Assembly: GCA_003956705.1 (NCBI GenBank)
Contig: QZCP01000123.1
Location: 118,328-182,327, forward strand
Direction: 5' to 3'
DNA: 64,000 nt
DNA from: Brevipalpus yothersi
Taxonomy: Eukaryota > Arthropoda > Arachnida > Trombidiformes > Tenuipalpidae
The position numbers and the translations under genes are program-made. The first letter of the stretch is position 1, and the number at the start of each line of letters is the position of its first letter. Shown one piece after another: positions 23,908-36,249 of this stretch. Under the pieces are notes generated by a model. It worked only from the letters and a program-made list of their open reading frames with translations, searched no databases and had not been told where the DNA came from.

Positions 23908-24657
23908 ACAGAGATCGAAGAGAGACTCTCCAAATGTTTAACCCTTCAAAAAACAATCAACTGGCTCAATTCATGATGATGATCTATTGAATAAGAATTT
24001 TTCTTCATCCTTTTCTGTTAAGCGTTCTGTATATTGTGAAAATTTGTTCAGTTTTCGAGACTTGCTACATCGTTCGTAATGTCGCGCTTCATGGGCAAGT
24101 GATTCAAGTGATTCAGATCACGAAGCGATGAATTGTCGTTGATCGTTGGAGTAACATTTATCTCTGTCTAATCTATTTCGTCTTCATGAAATAAACTTTA
24201 TTCCATATCATGTGGATTTCTTTTTTGTTCTCTTCGATATTCGATTTGACAAAACTTAACATTTCGTGTTAATGTTTAACAAATTGTTGACTTTCCCTGA
24301 CTAATCACACGAACTGCCATTGCTTTGCCATTTTCTCATGGAAGTTCGTCAACCTGGAAGTTCATTCGAAATGAACATCAAAATTGATCCCTTTCGATTT
24401 TCGTCATTCTCACCGACATCATGCATCGATTTCAACAGAAGAGACATTGTTGGAAACCTAAAACAATCATTGTCTCTTTTTTGGCACCATTTTAACATGT
24501 TTGTCTGATCAGAGATCGAAGAGAGAGAAAGAAAGAGAGAAAGAGAGAGAAAGACTCTCCAAATGTTTAACCCTTCAAAAAACAATCAACGATGTTATTC
24601 AATTGGCTCAATTCATGATGATGATCTATTAAAAAGAATTTTTCACTCACAATTCCT
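23908..24657. repeat. Duplicated block, downstream copies (B, A, B)
   Basis: Block B partial copy (23908-24001) starts 19 bases after the laminin-like stop codon, followed by block A (24005-24507) and a second full B (24507-24657). An AATAAA at 24190-24195 inside A could serve as the poly(A) signal of the laminin-like gene. The order A-B / gene / B-A-B suggests tandem duplication of an ancestral B-A-B unit. Confidence 0.82.
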
Positions 24658-25395
24658 GGATACAATTTACCGCCACGCGCCTGAGAGGGAGAGAGAGAGA
24701 GAGAGATAAAGAGAAGGCAAAAGAAAGAAAGAAAGAGAGAGAGAACGATGGTTGAGGGCCAAAAAAAGTTCCAAAAAATATTGACAATCATAATAGGGGC
24801 TGCAAGCTCAAACAAGTTCCAAGAAAGATGAAGGAGAAGAAGAAGAAGAAGAAGAAGAAGAGGAAGGCTTGCCTAACAAGAAGAAGAGAAAGATGAGGAG
24901 GATGGAGAGAGAGAGAGAAGATGATGAAGTTTAATTCAAGCTACCGAGCAACTTGAGTGAGAAACAATCAACCTGAGTTTCTTTCTCTCTCTCTCTCTTC
25001 CATGATGCAGTGTGTAAAAGTTGTTGTGCTCTTCAGGTTAGTTAGTTTGTGACGATTGATGAACCGACTTGCAATATATATTAGTTTAGTTTAGTTGCTT
25101 TTGTGTTGTGTTCAAGTAAATGTACTGATTCTCAATTGAGTTTACAGATCCGTTCTGTGAGTGTGTATGTATGTGTTTGTTGAAGCAATCTAGTTTAGTT
25201 TCATTCTTTTGTTTGTCAACGTGATTTGTTTCTTCTTCTTATTATTATCATTATTCTTCATACGCACACTGTTTTGGTTTACAATTTAAAGTCTGTCCAA
25301 TCGGCTGATGAACTGACACACACACACACAACAGTAGCAACATCGGCTTTAGCTGTAACAGTGATAACAACAACAACAACATCAACGACAATTCA
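24658..25395. other. Upstream region of the PEAK-family gene
   Basis: GA, GAA and CT simple repeats (notably around 24690-24750 and 24838-24860) and AT-rich sequence, with several short upstream open frames. Probably the promoter and 5' UTR of the pseudokinase gene. No other gene is supported. Confidence 0.5.
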
Positions 25396-28300
25396 ATGTC
25401 ATCTTCTCCGGTGTCTTCTGTTTTGTCTGTTTCATCATGTCAAGTTTCTTCCACTGGTAATAATAACAAAGACAAAGGATTCCAGGGTGGAGGAGGAGTA
25501 ACTCCGTTCACATGGGATTCAAATGCTATACATCATCACAATATCAACAATAACAATAACAACAATAATAAAAACAATATTAATAGTATTAACAACAATT
25601 TGTCCAAGAGTTGCCTGAAAAAAGTTCGTGGAATTTTGCGTGAATCAAAGCAAAATTTTACCACTTCTACAGCAACATGTAAACAAAATGATACTAATAC
25701 TAATAGTGTTAATATGACACGAAAAGGTTCGGTACGATTTATTGGTGATCCAATAGTTATTGGCTATTGTGATGAAAGTGATTCTGGTAATGAGGAAGAT
25801 GATTATGAGGAAGTATCATCATCATCATCATCATCAGCTTTCCCATTTCGACGTGAATTTCGATCATCATCCGGTCATCAACCTAATGGTGATACCAATA
25901 ACGATACTTCCGAGGAAGATAGCGAATTTGCTGAATTAACTCGCACAAATACTCGATTCAATTCAAATGGTGCTAATCTGAAAGATTCTAACAATGGTCT
26001 ATCACATGGACAAATGAATGGCAAGTCAATCAATGCAATATCTTTTAAAATATGTGATTTCAAATCTGAATGTAAACGATCCGAGCAACACTTTCCTTCA
26101 TCGGTTAGTAAGAGATATAATGTTTTCAATAGTAACAGTAATACGAATAGTAATAGTAGTAGTAGCAATGGAAATGGCAGCTCAGAAAAAGAGACCAAAA
26201 ATGGAGTCAACCCATCAAAGTTAACCATGAAATCATCTTTGTTCTTCATGTCTGATGATAATAGCAATGCTGTCTCATCATCCTCTTCCCCTACTGTTGT
26301 GAATGGCAAGGGCAAATTCCGTCCTGAGTGGGCTTCAAGTGAAATCAGATCATCATCATCATCTTCACTTCTCACTCCTTCTTCTCTATCATCATCTTCA
26401 TCACTCTCATCATTGTCTCCTACTACTACACCAACAACAACAACCCCAACAACTACCGATGACATCGTTCCCACCGAAGGAGAAGAAGTCGGAAAAGAAG
26501 AAGAAGAAGATAGAAATGAACAAAAATTAACATCATCATCACAAACTGTCGCCACTCATAGCCCTGACCCTAAATTTAATCAGGAAATTGTTAGATCTGC
26601 TAAAGATAATTCTTCCTCGATAAAGGTTAGTGTCAATAAGATTTCCTCTGATATCACCAATTCCATATTGAAAACACCTCCATCATGTTTTCCACAACCA
26701 ATTTTGTCATCAATATCATCATCGTCTCAATCGTTTATGCCGCATTCCTCTTCCTCCTCCTCTTCGTCTTCTTCTTCTTCTTCTTCTTCTTCAACGTCCT
26801 TTCCTTTTTCAAACGCTCAAACAAAACTAACGCCATGTATAACATCCAAATCCGTTTCCTCATCAAACACTGTGATCGAAGTTTCCAATGATAAAGAGAT
26901 ACCTTCTTCCTCTTTGTCATCTTCCTCTCCAACATCAGCCAGCTATCATCAAACTGATTCTGGTACCACCTCACATGAAAAAATGAAAAAAGAGCATGAG
27001 ACTACATTCAACGACAATCATAATAATACTGATAAAAAAATGGGTATCAAAATGTTTGTTCCATCCTCCCACCTCACCTCCACATCATCATCAACTTCAT
27101 CACCATCCTTCTCCTCCTCCTCCTCTTCCCCTTCTTCCTCTTCTTCTCCTCAGTCTATCCACTCTCCATCCTTTGTACTCAGTGGAGAAGAGAACAATTC
27201 AACTCAAGCCGCTGGGTCAACGAAAACTGAGAAGCCTCTTGATAGAGTGCAATCAGAGAACAGTAGCAACAACAACAGCAATAATCATAAGCATAATAAT
27301 AATGTGAAGAGCAGTTCGTGTAACGGCGGAAGCATGCAACAGGTCAAGTTGACTCATAAGAGCATGTATGATCAAGCTAATGAATCAGTCACTCTGATTG
27401 GTTATGATCACGTCGATAGTGAGGAGAGAGTTGATAAAGAATGGAGAAAAAGAGCAGGAAGAGATGCAAGTTTACCAGAACAACAACAAGAGCTGAATGG
27501 ATGTCAGGATGAGCTTGGAATGAATAGTGTCAATAAGTTACCCAACTCATCCGAATTTGGAAAAAGTGAACATATTACAACCGCTAGTGCAATCATTACC
27601 AGTCGAACAGTTAACCTGGAATCTGAGAATAATGGTGATACTGTTAGTGGTGGAGATGGTAAAAAAATTCCTTTAACAACAACAATCTATCCGAATGATG
27701 AGCTTGGGAGTAGATCTGAGGAAGATGCTTCAATAATCAACGAATTGTCATCGGTAACAAAAGACGATAAAGTTTCTTCTTCTTATTCTCCTTCAACTAA
27801 TACTACTACTACTACATCTAAAATGGAGACTCCTTGCAAACCTGAGCGATGTGCAAAAAGTTCTAAGCCCAAAATACCATCCAAACCGATCTCATTGAGC
27901 AGTAATTTCAAGAAACTCACTCAATCGAGTGAATCTAATTCATCTTCTACTAGTACTAGTTCCATCAACAGCCCAACAGACGTTATTAATGGTGACATTT
28001 TAGACGATAAAGAGACCCATCGACCTAATCATCCAAAAGAGAACAGTAATCTTATTAATGCAACTTTTGATGCCAGTCCAGAATTTAAGGTCGACTCAAA
28101 GTGCACTAACAAGCAGCAACAACAGCAGATAGGAAATTCTTCCAACCGCGAACTTAGACTTGCCGAATTGGCTCAAGAATTGGAGAAGAGTCGTCACTGG
28201 AAAGGCCCAGCACCACCTCCTCCACCATCAAACAATACACCTTCATCTGGTTCATCTACAGCCTCCTCTCGTTCTTCCTCATCCGAACGACCTATCAAAT

Positions 28301-30294
28301 TTAACACTATCTCTCGAGCCGGTACATCTTCTCGTGGAAGTGGTGGATCAACCAAGTTTTCACTGAAAAAACTTCTCAAACTTTCCAAGGATGATCATGA
28401 TATTGATAGTAGCAATAGTGGAAAACCTCTCACTGGCAAAATATGGAAACAAAAATTTGAAATCAATCCTCGTCATTCGTCTGATTTGGCCCATCCCGAT
28501 GAGATATCGGAACGTCAACTTGTTGTCGGACGTGATTCAAAAAGTGCATCATATGAAACACATGCACCTCGTGATCGTATTTATTCACTTTCTTCTCCCT
28601 CTCCAACCAATGGATCTCAGCCATTATCCGCTTTACCACCGAGGACTGAGTCATCGACTAGATCATCAACATCAACAACATCCTCATCGACTGGCCTTCA
28701 AAGACCTGCCGTACCAGCTCGACGAAGTCGTCAATCAGATGGCTCAACAGCCAGAGGAGTTACACGTCCTACGAAGCCTCCTCCTGATCATGCTCCACCA
28801 AAGCCTCGTCACTCACTAGGATCACCGGAAGAAGCAAAACTCATGACTACATCTGTCAATTTTAACAGATCCATGAATGTTCCAAGTGTGGGCAATATCG
28901 ATGAAAATGTAGACTATGGTCAGCGAAAGTTATCACTTGATCCGCCAGCTTCATCGTCCTGTGGAGTGATGCTTTCCAGTCTCAGCCTAGAGTCAGCCTA
29001 TTCTATTATGGCCAAATACAATAAAGAAACTCTCAGTCAAATTTTACAAAATTGCTTCATGACCAAGAAACCCATCCATATGTTACCCAAAGAGAACTTG
29101 AAAAATCTTTCACAAGATCAGCAATTCACTTGCTTCACTTCCTCTGAAATTATGTTTTACAGGGAAAGCTCATTGCAAAAGATTATGCTGACAGGAGATG
29201 CTGATCAATCCGTCAATTTTATGGTGAGTTGATAACTAATTCCACATTTCCGTTTCTACAAGTTTCTGAAGAGTACAATTACCCTTGAGAGAAGGTAGAT
29301 ATTTTTAGTATACAGAAATGTTCATTGTGGTAAAACATTTAATCATTAGTTTGGTTTGGATAATTAGATTTCCTTCATTTCGAATCGATCTTAGACTGTA
29401 AACAGATCTAATAATCAGCATTCAACTAGTCATGCAAATCGAAAAGAGATCCCCTCCTGAGAAAATGGAAACTTGCACAGTTATCATCATCACGATCATG
29501 CTGGGTGTGAAAATTGTTTTAGCTATTGTTCGATAATCTTTTTCGCTTCTTCATTTTCACGGGCTTCTGATGAACAAGAGAGAGAAAGAGAAAGAGGATA
29601 GATTACAGATCACGTTGATTGGAAGAAAGGTTATTCCTCCAAATGAGTTCGTGATTAAAACTGTGACTGTTTCTCGAATTAACTATCATACTTTAGCCTC
29701 CTTTCTCAACCATTCATGGAGTGTTCAAATAGACAGAGCTAATGTTCAGACTGTTATCATTTTGTGTAAGTGTCCTTTCGTATGTATATATATATATACA
29801 CACACACATGAAATCAAAGTTATCACCTCTCATTTAATCCGATTCGAACATGTCCTGAATATCGTGGACATAGTGAGCTCTCTTGCTGATTCCAAGAAAT
29901 TAGATTTTCTACATGAACTTCACACACCCCTCATGCTTATTGACTGCTCTATTTCAAATTCAGCTTAACAATACAATTCCTCTCTAATCAGATTCCCCAA
30001 TAAGGCTATATATCCTGATTGAAATTGCAATTCAGCGATACTTTACCAACTTTTATTTGCTTATTCAAATTATCACGTATGAGCTTTGAACACAATATTC
30101 CATGGTTATATATCTCTCTCTCAAAACGACTATGGGTTAGTTGTTTACTGTTATCATATGATTCTGATAGGAATCGAAAAAAAGTCGCATTCTCATGCTA
30201 ACGTTTACAGTTATTTTCTGATTGAAAATTAAAGTTAGGTTAGGTTTACTAACCTTCTGACCTAATGTAAGATGAGCGGAAGGTTTTCAATGGC

Positions 30295-30345
<51 letters not shown>

Positions 30346-30561
30346 NNNNNNNNNNNNNNNNNNNNNNNNNNNNNNNNNNNNNNNNNNNNNNNNNNNNNNN
30401 NNNNNNNNNNNNNNNNNNNNNNNNNNNNNNNNNNNNNNNNNNNNNNNNNNNNNNNNNNNNNNNNNNNNNNNNNNNNNNNNNNNNNNNNNNNNNNNNNNNN
30501 NNNNNNNNNNNNNNNNNNNNNNNNNNNNNNNNNNNNNNNNNNNNNNNNNNNNNNNNNNNNN

Positions 30562-30642
<81 letters not shown>

Positions 30643-31787
30643 GGCCCAATAATAATAATGATTTACCCTTGAATTTACCTGAGACCTAGATTTTTGTATG
30701 TGTCGATAATCAACTTGAATGAATTCTTTCGCACGGTAGTTATTGTTGCGTGTTGGCAACTACTCTACTATTGCTCCTCTCTCTTTCACATCGCGCCTAC
30801 CCAGTTAATCGGCGTATGCATGGAGCACATTGAATGAGAGTAGAGCAATCTTATGATGATTTGCTGTTTTTTTTCTTCACCGCTCCTCATTTTTATCCCT
30901 CTTTCTCTTTCTCTCTCTCTCTCTCTCTCTCACTCTCCCAGGTAACCCCGTCAGCTTACTGTGCACGGCCCGAAGGAGCCCAAGATTTTTTGATTGATCA
31001 ATTCATTTTGTCCGACAAGAACGAAACGAACGAAAACAGTGTTGGTAGAGAGAAACTTTTCGTACTCAAATCGCAATTCAATCTGGTCTGTTCACTCAAT
31101 CAATTCATCACCGGTGATATTGATCATTTGATCGCTGGCTCAGCATTGAACTTGAAGAAATCTTGCTTCGTTATCTTGCAAATAATTTCACTACTGGAAC
31201 ATTACCAGACCAATGGGATAGATGAGCTAGACGAAAAGCAATTGCACATGATATTACTCTTCTTTCGCAGTTCTCCCTCAAAGTTTACCAATGGAATTCA
31301 TGAGAACAATTTATATGTGATAAGTCCATCATCTGAGTATCTGAAGTCAAAATCAAAAGAGTCAAGTCAATCTTCTATCACTCTTTCCACTTCGTTCTTA
31401 GCCTATTCTTTGTTCGAATGTATCCGAAGGCTTGTCCAAAATCTACAAAAACGATTGCCATCTTCTGATTCGTTGATGATGGACAAGATTATTTCCCAAT
31501 CGAAAGCTGCCCAATCGCTATCAATTGCTAAAGCTCTTTGTGAAACTCTCTTTTTTGAAGTGCCTCTCCATTTGAGAGATCAAACATCTCTCGATCTCTG
31601 GCTGGACATTCAACGAACCAAACTTATCAACGTCTTCAACCAAGACTCATCGATTGTGTTCGATTCAAAAACTGTTTACTTTTACTATTGCTTGTTATTC
31701 TTTACTCGATCTGATTCTAAAACGCTTTTTCAGTGTATCAATCAGCTTAAAGATGCTTCTTCAACTCAACAATCAAATATTAGCTGA
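25396..31787 (+). CDS. PEAK1: PEAK/pragmin-family pseudokinase
   Basis: PEAK proteins are catalytically inactive kinase-fold scaffolds that dimerise through a split helical (SHED) region and recruit Src-family kinases, Grb2 or Crk at the cytoskeleton. Proposed exons: 25396-29223, 29609-29765, 29820-29872 and 30942-31787 (phases consistent; 1627 residues, vertebrate PEAK1 about 1750). The third exon is the least certain. Exon 1 encodes a long Ser/Asn-rich disordered region with polySer runs and a proline patch (KGPAPPPPPSNN). Near its end is a SHED-like helix (SLESAYSIMAKYNKETL, about residue 1196). The kinase fold shows a beta-3 Lys (NEFVIKT, about 1293). The catalytic-loop segment reads GIDELDEKQLHMIL instead of HRD...N (about 1438). 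The C-terminal helices contain LWLDIQRTKLINVF, matching NWLDIKRT of PEAK1. An assembly gap lies in intron 3. Confidence 0.82.
30299..30640. repeat. (CT)n microsatellite containing an assembly gap
   Basis: CT dinucleotides run from about 30299 to 30345, then 216 Ns occupy 30346-30561, then CT continues to about 30640. The whole tract lies in the third intron of the PEAK-family gene. True length is unknown. Confidence 0.97.
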
Positions 31788-33856
31788 TCATCATGTGCAC
31801 ATGAAGCTGACCTTTCTCAGCGCTCGTATTTTAGTGGCTTTTTTATCAACTTAGAATATTCTTCTAATGATATTTGTCCCGCGAGACTGAAACTAAGTTT
31901 CCATCTCGTATATTATTTGTAGATTTGCAATGAATTAATACGATGATACTTTGTATTGACTTATGTTTCCCTTTGTTTCTAGAATAACTTCTCATCGTTT
32001 CAATGAATTTCTACAAGTTAACAAGTTCCTTGTTAATTCGTTTTCTCTCTATCTCTCTCTTCTTTATTCTCTCATACAATTCGATTTTGAAGTTCACGAA
32101 ATAATTTCGATGACGAGTATATCATCTGATGAGGTGAGAAATATCCTGAACGAACATCAATAGTTTCTGTTTGATGAATCAATTTTTTTTTCTTCATCAT
32201 TTGGCACCAATTAACCGAATGTGAATTCAAAGTTTTCTTTTGCAGCCCTTTCAGCTTCTCAATCTTGATCTGGCCCGTAGCGGTATTCAAATTTGGGCAA
32301 GCAACTTCTGTAAGAATCTCCGAAAGCATGTAGCAACTTTTTCCCAAATATAAGAAGAAAATATCAAAATGGGGTGACCCTAAGAGGGATTATCTAGAGT
32401 AAAGCCACTTCTGATATTCACTTGATTAGTAGAATGTTGAAAGTGGAAAAGAAAGAAGTACAGTTGTATAGTGTTTGATTGGGCAAGAGTGGGTTGTAAT
32501 TGAGGAGTTCATAAGTAGCGAAAACTGTACCGACTTATGGTTTCAGGCTATATAGTAGGAACCGGTCTCGGAGAAATGCCGAAAATGGAGTAAAAATTAT
32601 GTCAAGATCTTTCTGGACTCAAGTTTGAATTTAAGAAGAGAAATCGTTGATTTTGGATCTTCAACTTTTCTTCTTCTTCTTCTCCATCTTCTCGATCATG
32701 CTGAAATTCGTATTCCAAGAAATCCTCATATCCTACATGAGGATGTCCGTATCGTTCTCTATCTTTCTCTCTCTGTTTTATACTGTCCAAGTATATATAC
32801 CCTCTCATCAAGACAGTCATTTTGGCGTGCAACTGTAACGATCATGTCTTGATTGTTAATCACCTTCTAAGATTAAATGAGAATGGCTCATGTTTCGTGA
32901 ATTTCTCATCACTTAATGCAGCATGAATGACCCCAATTGAAAGATTGTCACCAAGAATGATTATGATGAAAACTTTGGACCTCTCTCTCTCTCTTTTTGA
33001 CAGGAGAGGAGAGAGGAACCCAATTAGGAGAGCTGCTTGTTAACAGCCCAATCTTTAGGCTATCCTTGTTCAATTGATGAACATTTTTTTTGCTTCTCTT
33101 CGATCATCATAAATGATCTTGACTCTGGTCCTGTTATGTATCATGTTCTTCTCAATGATTCCTGGATCATACTTTGATACCGATTGAATTCATGGACAAT
33201 TATAGCTTACAGGCTTCCCTTCCATGATGCAGGCGTGATTTGGCGTAAAACGCGAGCATTCCACCTTGACATTCCTTTCACTTACCAAAATTTTTCATGG
33301 TTCCTCTTCCTTATTCCGCTCTCTCAGATCTTTTTTGGCAAATTGATTCGAACTTTCCTGGTCCTGATTCGCTTTCGAAACGTTGAGTATCACTTTTCAC
33401 CATAGTTTTTCTTTCGGCTACCATCATTATGATATACACCATACACCCAACGGAATCAGTATTTCTTCCTATTTGATTAGTTCCTCAATTAAGAATCTTT
33501 TCATAAATTTTCGAGAAAAAAGTTTTTGTGGGGATCCTCATGGAAAATTCATTCACTTAGATTAATGTAAATTTTCTTTTTTCTGTTAATCATCATCCTG
33601 TTTAAACCGTTTTTTTCATCATTTTCTCCTTTCTTCTGCGGTGATCTTATTTGCATCATCATCATACTCTGGTGTTACATGAATAAGTAAGTGTGTGTGT
33701 ATACCTTTGAGAAAGAGATACATACACATACCCGTTAGTGTTCCTATTCGTGGTTTACTCATCACGGTAAACCATTTCAACCAGGCCATTATCTTCTTCC
33801 ATACGGATCGTGATAAATTCTCTCCAAATTGAACACACATACACACACAAGTGAGG
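31788..33856. other. Intergenic stretch with a possible two-exon fragment
   Basis: Probably the 3' flank of the pseudokinase and the promoter side of the ABC transporter. Apart from the candidate exons at 32093-32353, a frame at about 33210-33404 after a TTACAG acceptor reads as hydrophobic protein but matches nothing I know. CT-rich tracts occur near 32985 and 32770. Confidence 0.4.
32093..32353 (+). CDS. Possible two-exon 3' gene fragment, unrecognised
   Basis: Two pieces join in phase 0 through a good donor and acceptor: 32093-32133 (ending SSDE before GTGAGA) and 32246-32353 (after TTTTGCAG, starting PFQLLNLDLARSGIQIWASN and ending at TAA). The upstream acceptor is a CT-rich tract ending GAAG. 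No family recognised and no start codon connected. It might be an alternative 3' end of the preceding gene or an independent small gene. Confidence 0.3.
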
Positions 33857-36148
33857 ATGGATAATGTTTTTAGATCAAATAATATCAACCTCGGTGTTGC
33901 TTACCACAATCACGGTGGCGATAGTAAAGTCGACACAATGCTCGTAAACGAATACGCTATTTATGGCCGTGGTTTGAGGCTCGATTTAGGGTCCAATTCA
34001 AAACGGACCACAATTTTTCGTGATCTCCACATCACTGTGCCAACCAATTGTGTTTATGGGCTAATCGGTCCATCCGGATGTGGTAAGACAACTCTACAAC
34101 GATGTGTATTTGGCTTTTTTCAGCCTCAAGGAACACTACTTGTATTCGGTAGACGTCCTAATCATCAAAATTCTCATGTACCCGGTCCAATTGTGGGCTT
34201 TATGCCTCAAGATCTTGCCCTAAACGAAGATCTATCAGTTCGTGAGATGCTCACATTTTTCGGTAAATTATTCGATTTAACCATCGAACAGATTGATGAG
34301 CGTATCGCTGAGCTGCTCAAAGTGATCGATATTCGTGAGGAACGTAAATTGATATGCCAATTGTCACTAGGTCAACGTCGAAGAGTGTCAATGGCTGCCA
34401 CACTCATCCATCGGCCACGATTACTGTTACTCGATGAGCCAACAGTTGGTTCTGATCCATTGTTGGTACATAAGATGTGGCAATATTTATTTCATCTTCG
34501 AGACAATGGAACCACAATTGTCGTGACAACGCATTATTTGGAAGAAATTGTGAAAGCAGATCGATTCGGTTTGATGAGAAATGGACAAATAATTGTCGAA
34601 GACAATCCTATGAGCTTTATTGCCGGCTTTGGTGCGGAAAGCTTGGAAAAAGCAGTGTTCAAATTGTGTTCTCAATGGGATGCTCAAGCTAAACGAAGCA
34701 TGGCCGAAAAAAATCTAGTCTCTACAGTCAAACTTCAACCATACTCAATTCATACTGATGGATGTTCAAAGGGTAAAAATTCTTCATCATGTTCAACTCA
34801 TTCTTGTGGACGAATGATTCTCGAGTCTTCATCATCATTTCGACGTTCATCTTCAACCCTCTCCTTACTACCATTTCGACGAAATTCATCCTCATGGTCA
34901 TTACCACAGATAGATGTGACCATTCCGATATCACAGTATGGTGACAATTTTTATCCGGAGAGTATAAAATTTTGGACAGTTATGCGTCTACTTATGTGGC
35001 GTCTACTGTTACGAACCAAAAGATTCATGATATTTCCAATACTTTTATCATGCTTAATCATTTTTATCATCTCAGCTACTTTCGGTCTTATGTTCGGTCG
35101 ATTTCCCGAAAATCTTCGCATAGGCTACACGATAGTGGGCCAGTCAAATAACTATACAGATCAGATATTGAATCAATTGAGGGATCATAAAGTTATTCTG
35201 ATATCAACCAGTTCAGCATTTACGGCACGCCAAATGATCGAAAATGGCTCACTTGATGGTCATTTTACGATTGGTGAAAGTTTTATTGATAATTTGGAAT
35301 ATAAGCTAAAAGAGGGCATCGGCTCACTAGTGTATCCATATCGAACTGAATCTCATCAGGATGAAATAAATCTTCTTTTTGATGTATCAAATCGATTCAA
35401 AGTGGATTCAATGAGAATCTGGATGAAACGTGCGATTGACAAACTGATGGACAAAATAAGACAAGACAAGCGAATAGCCCAAAATGCATACAATTTTGTT
35501 CGAATACAGCCGATATTCGATTCACCCGGAAGCTCAGATTATCTTGCTTCTAAAGATATTGTAGTCATTAGATACTTTCTATTCGCAGTGGAACAATTTG
35601 CTATAATCTTACTGTTAACTTGGACAATCAAGGAAAGTAAGGAGCGAATGAATGAAAGACTAATGGCCGCAGGTGTCCACCATTATCAACTGACAATTAC
35701 TCTTGCCGTCGGATCAATTATGGTGATTGCACCCATCTACTGTGTTCTGTTGGCACTGTTGGTTCCAACAATTGATTTTCCATCTCTACATGATTCATGG
35801 TGGTCTGCCTTGTTGATTGTCATTTCACTAACGATCTCAGGTGTTGCCAAAGGTATCACCATTGGATTGGTGTTCAAAGATCTACCATCAGCAGTGTTCA
35901 TCCATTCAGCATATTGTTTCTCCAGTCTATTCATCGGATACCTTCTGTGGCCCTATGAATCTTTGCCAAATTTTATGAAACCTTTGACCTTTCTGTTTCC
36001 TTTCACTTTTACGGGAGATTCAATGACTAATTCTCTGATCAAATTGAGACCATTCAGTGATCCAAGCGTTTTGTCGGGTGTCTTGTATGGTTTCACTTAT
36101 GCAATATCTTTTTTGTTCCTCATATTATGGCTGTTTCGAAAATGGTGA
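33857..36148 (+). CDS. ABCH: ABC half transporter, subfamily H (ABCG-like layout)
   Basis: ABCH proteins are half transporters with an N-terminal ATPase and C-terminal membrane domain, found mainly in arthropods. Some move cuticular or extracellular lipids, and dimerisation is needed for activity. Single exon, 763 residues; the first ATG is at 33857. Walker A GPSGCGKTT (71-79), Q-loop MPQD (Gln about 118), signature LSLGQRRR (169 on), Walker B LLLLDEP (189-195) followed by TVGSDP typical of ABCH, and H-loop TTHY (His about 226). A Ser-rich linker follows. The first membrane helix lies around residues 390-415 (FPILLSCLIIFIISATFGLM), then an extracellular loop and five further hydrophobic segments to the C-terminus. 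The signature has Leu where LSGGQ has its first Gly. It is flanked by unrelated genes and has a poly(A) signal at 36244. Confidence 0.92.
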   Translation: MDNVFRSNNINLGVAYHNHGGDSKVDTMLVNEYAIYGRGLRLDLGSNSKRTTIFRDLHITVPTNCVYGLIGPSGCGKTTLQRCVFGFFQPQGTLLVFGRRPNHQNSHVPGPIVGFMPQDLALNEDLSVREMLTFFGKLFDLTIEQIDERIAELLKVIDIREERKLICQLSLGQRRRVSMAATLIHRPRLLLLDEPTVGSDPLLVHKMWQYLFHLRDNGTTIVVTTHYLEEIVKADRFGLMRNGQIIVEDNPMSFIAGFGAESLEKAVFKLCSQWDAQAKRSMAEKNLVSTVKLQPYSIHTDGCSKGKNSSSCSTHSCGRMILESSSSFRRSSSTLSLLPFRRNSSSWSLPQIDVTIPISQYGDNFYPESIKFWTVMRLLMWRLLLRTKRFMIFPILLSCLIIFIISATFGLMFGRFPENLRIGYTIVGQSNNYTDQILNQLRDHKVILISTSSAFTARQMIENGSLDGHFTIGESFIDNLEYKLKEGIGSLVYPYRTESHQDEINLLFDVSNRFKVDSMRIWMKRAIDKLMDKIRQDKRIAQNAYNFVRIQPIFDSPGSSDYLASKDIVVIRYFLFAVEQFAIILLLTWTIKESKERMNERLMAAGVHHYQLTITLAVGSIMVIAPIYCVLLALLVPTIDFPSLHDSWWSALLIVISLTISGVAKGITIGLVFKDLPSAVFIHSAYCFSSLFIGYLLWPYESLPNFMKPLTFLFPFTFTGDSMTNSLIKLRPFSDPSVLSGVLYGFTYAISFLFLILWLFRKW

Positions 36149-36243
36149 TTTTTTCTTTTGCTTTATTTTATTTTATCTTACTTTTTTCTTTTCTGAACTG
36201 ATGGAATTGTAGCCCAATTATAAATATATGTGTATGTGTGCTC

Positions 36244-36249
36244 AATAAA
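36244..36249 (+). terminator. Poly(A) signal AATAAA of the ABCH gene
   Basis: Canonical hexamer 96 bases after the ABCH stop codon on the same strand. Confidence 0.6.

Noticed and set aside
25878..26555. Long minus-strand frame antisense to the pseudokinase
   Set aside because: Mirrors polySer codons of the sense gene; acidic and Ser/Leu composition is an artefact.
29570..29968. Continuous 132-codon frame as a stand-alone gene
   Set aside because: Better explained as exons 2 and 3 of the pseudokinase interrupted by a TA-rich mini-intron.
30262..30759. Open frames of Arg-Glu or Ser-Leu repeats spanning the gap
   Set aside because: Low-complexity CT tract with unknown bases inside an intron.
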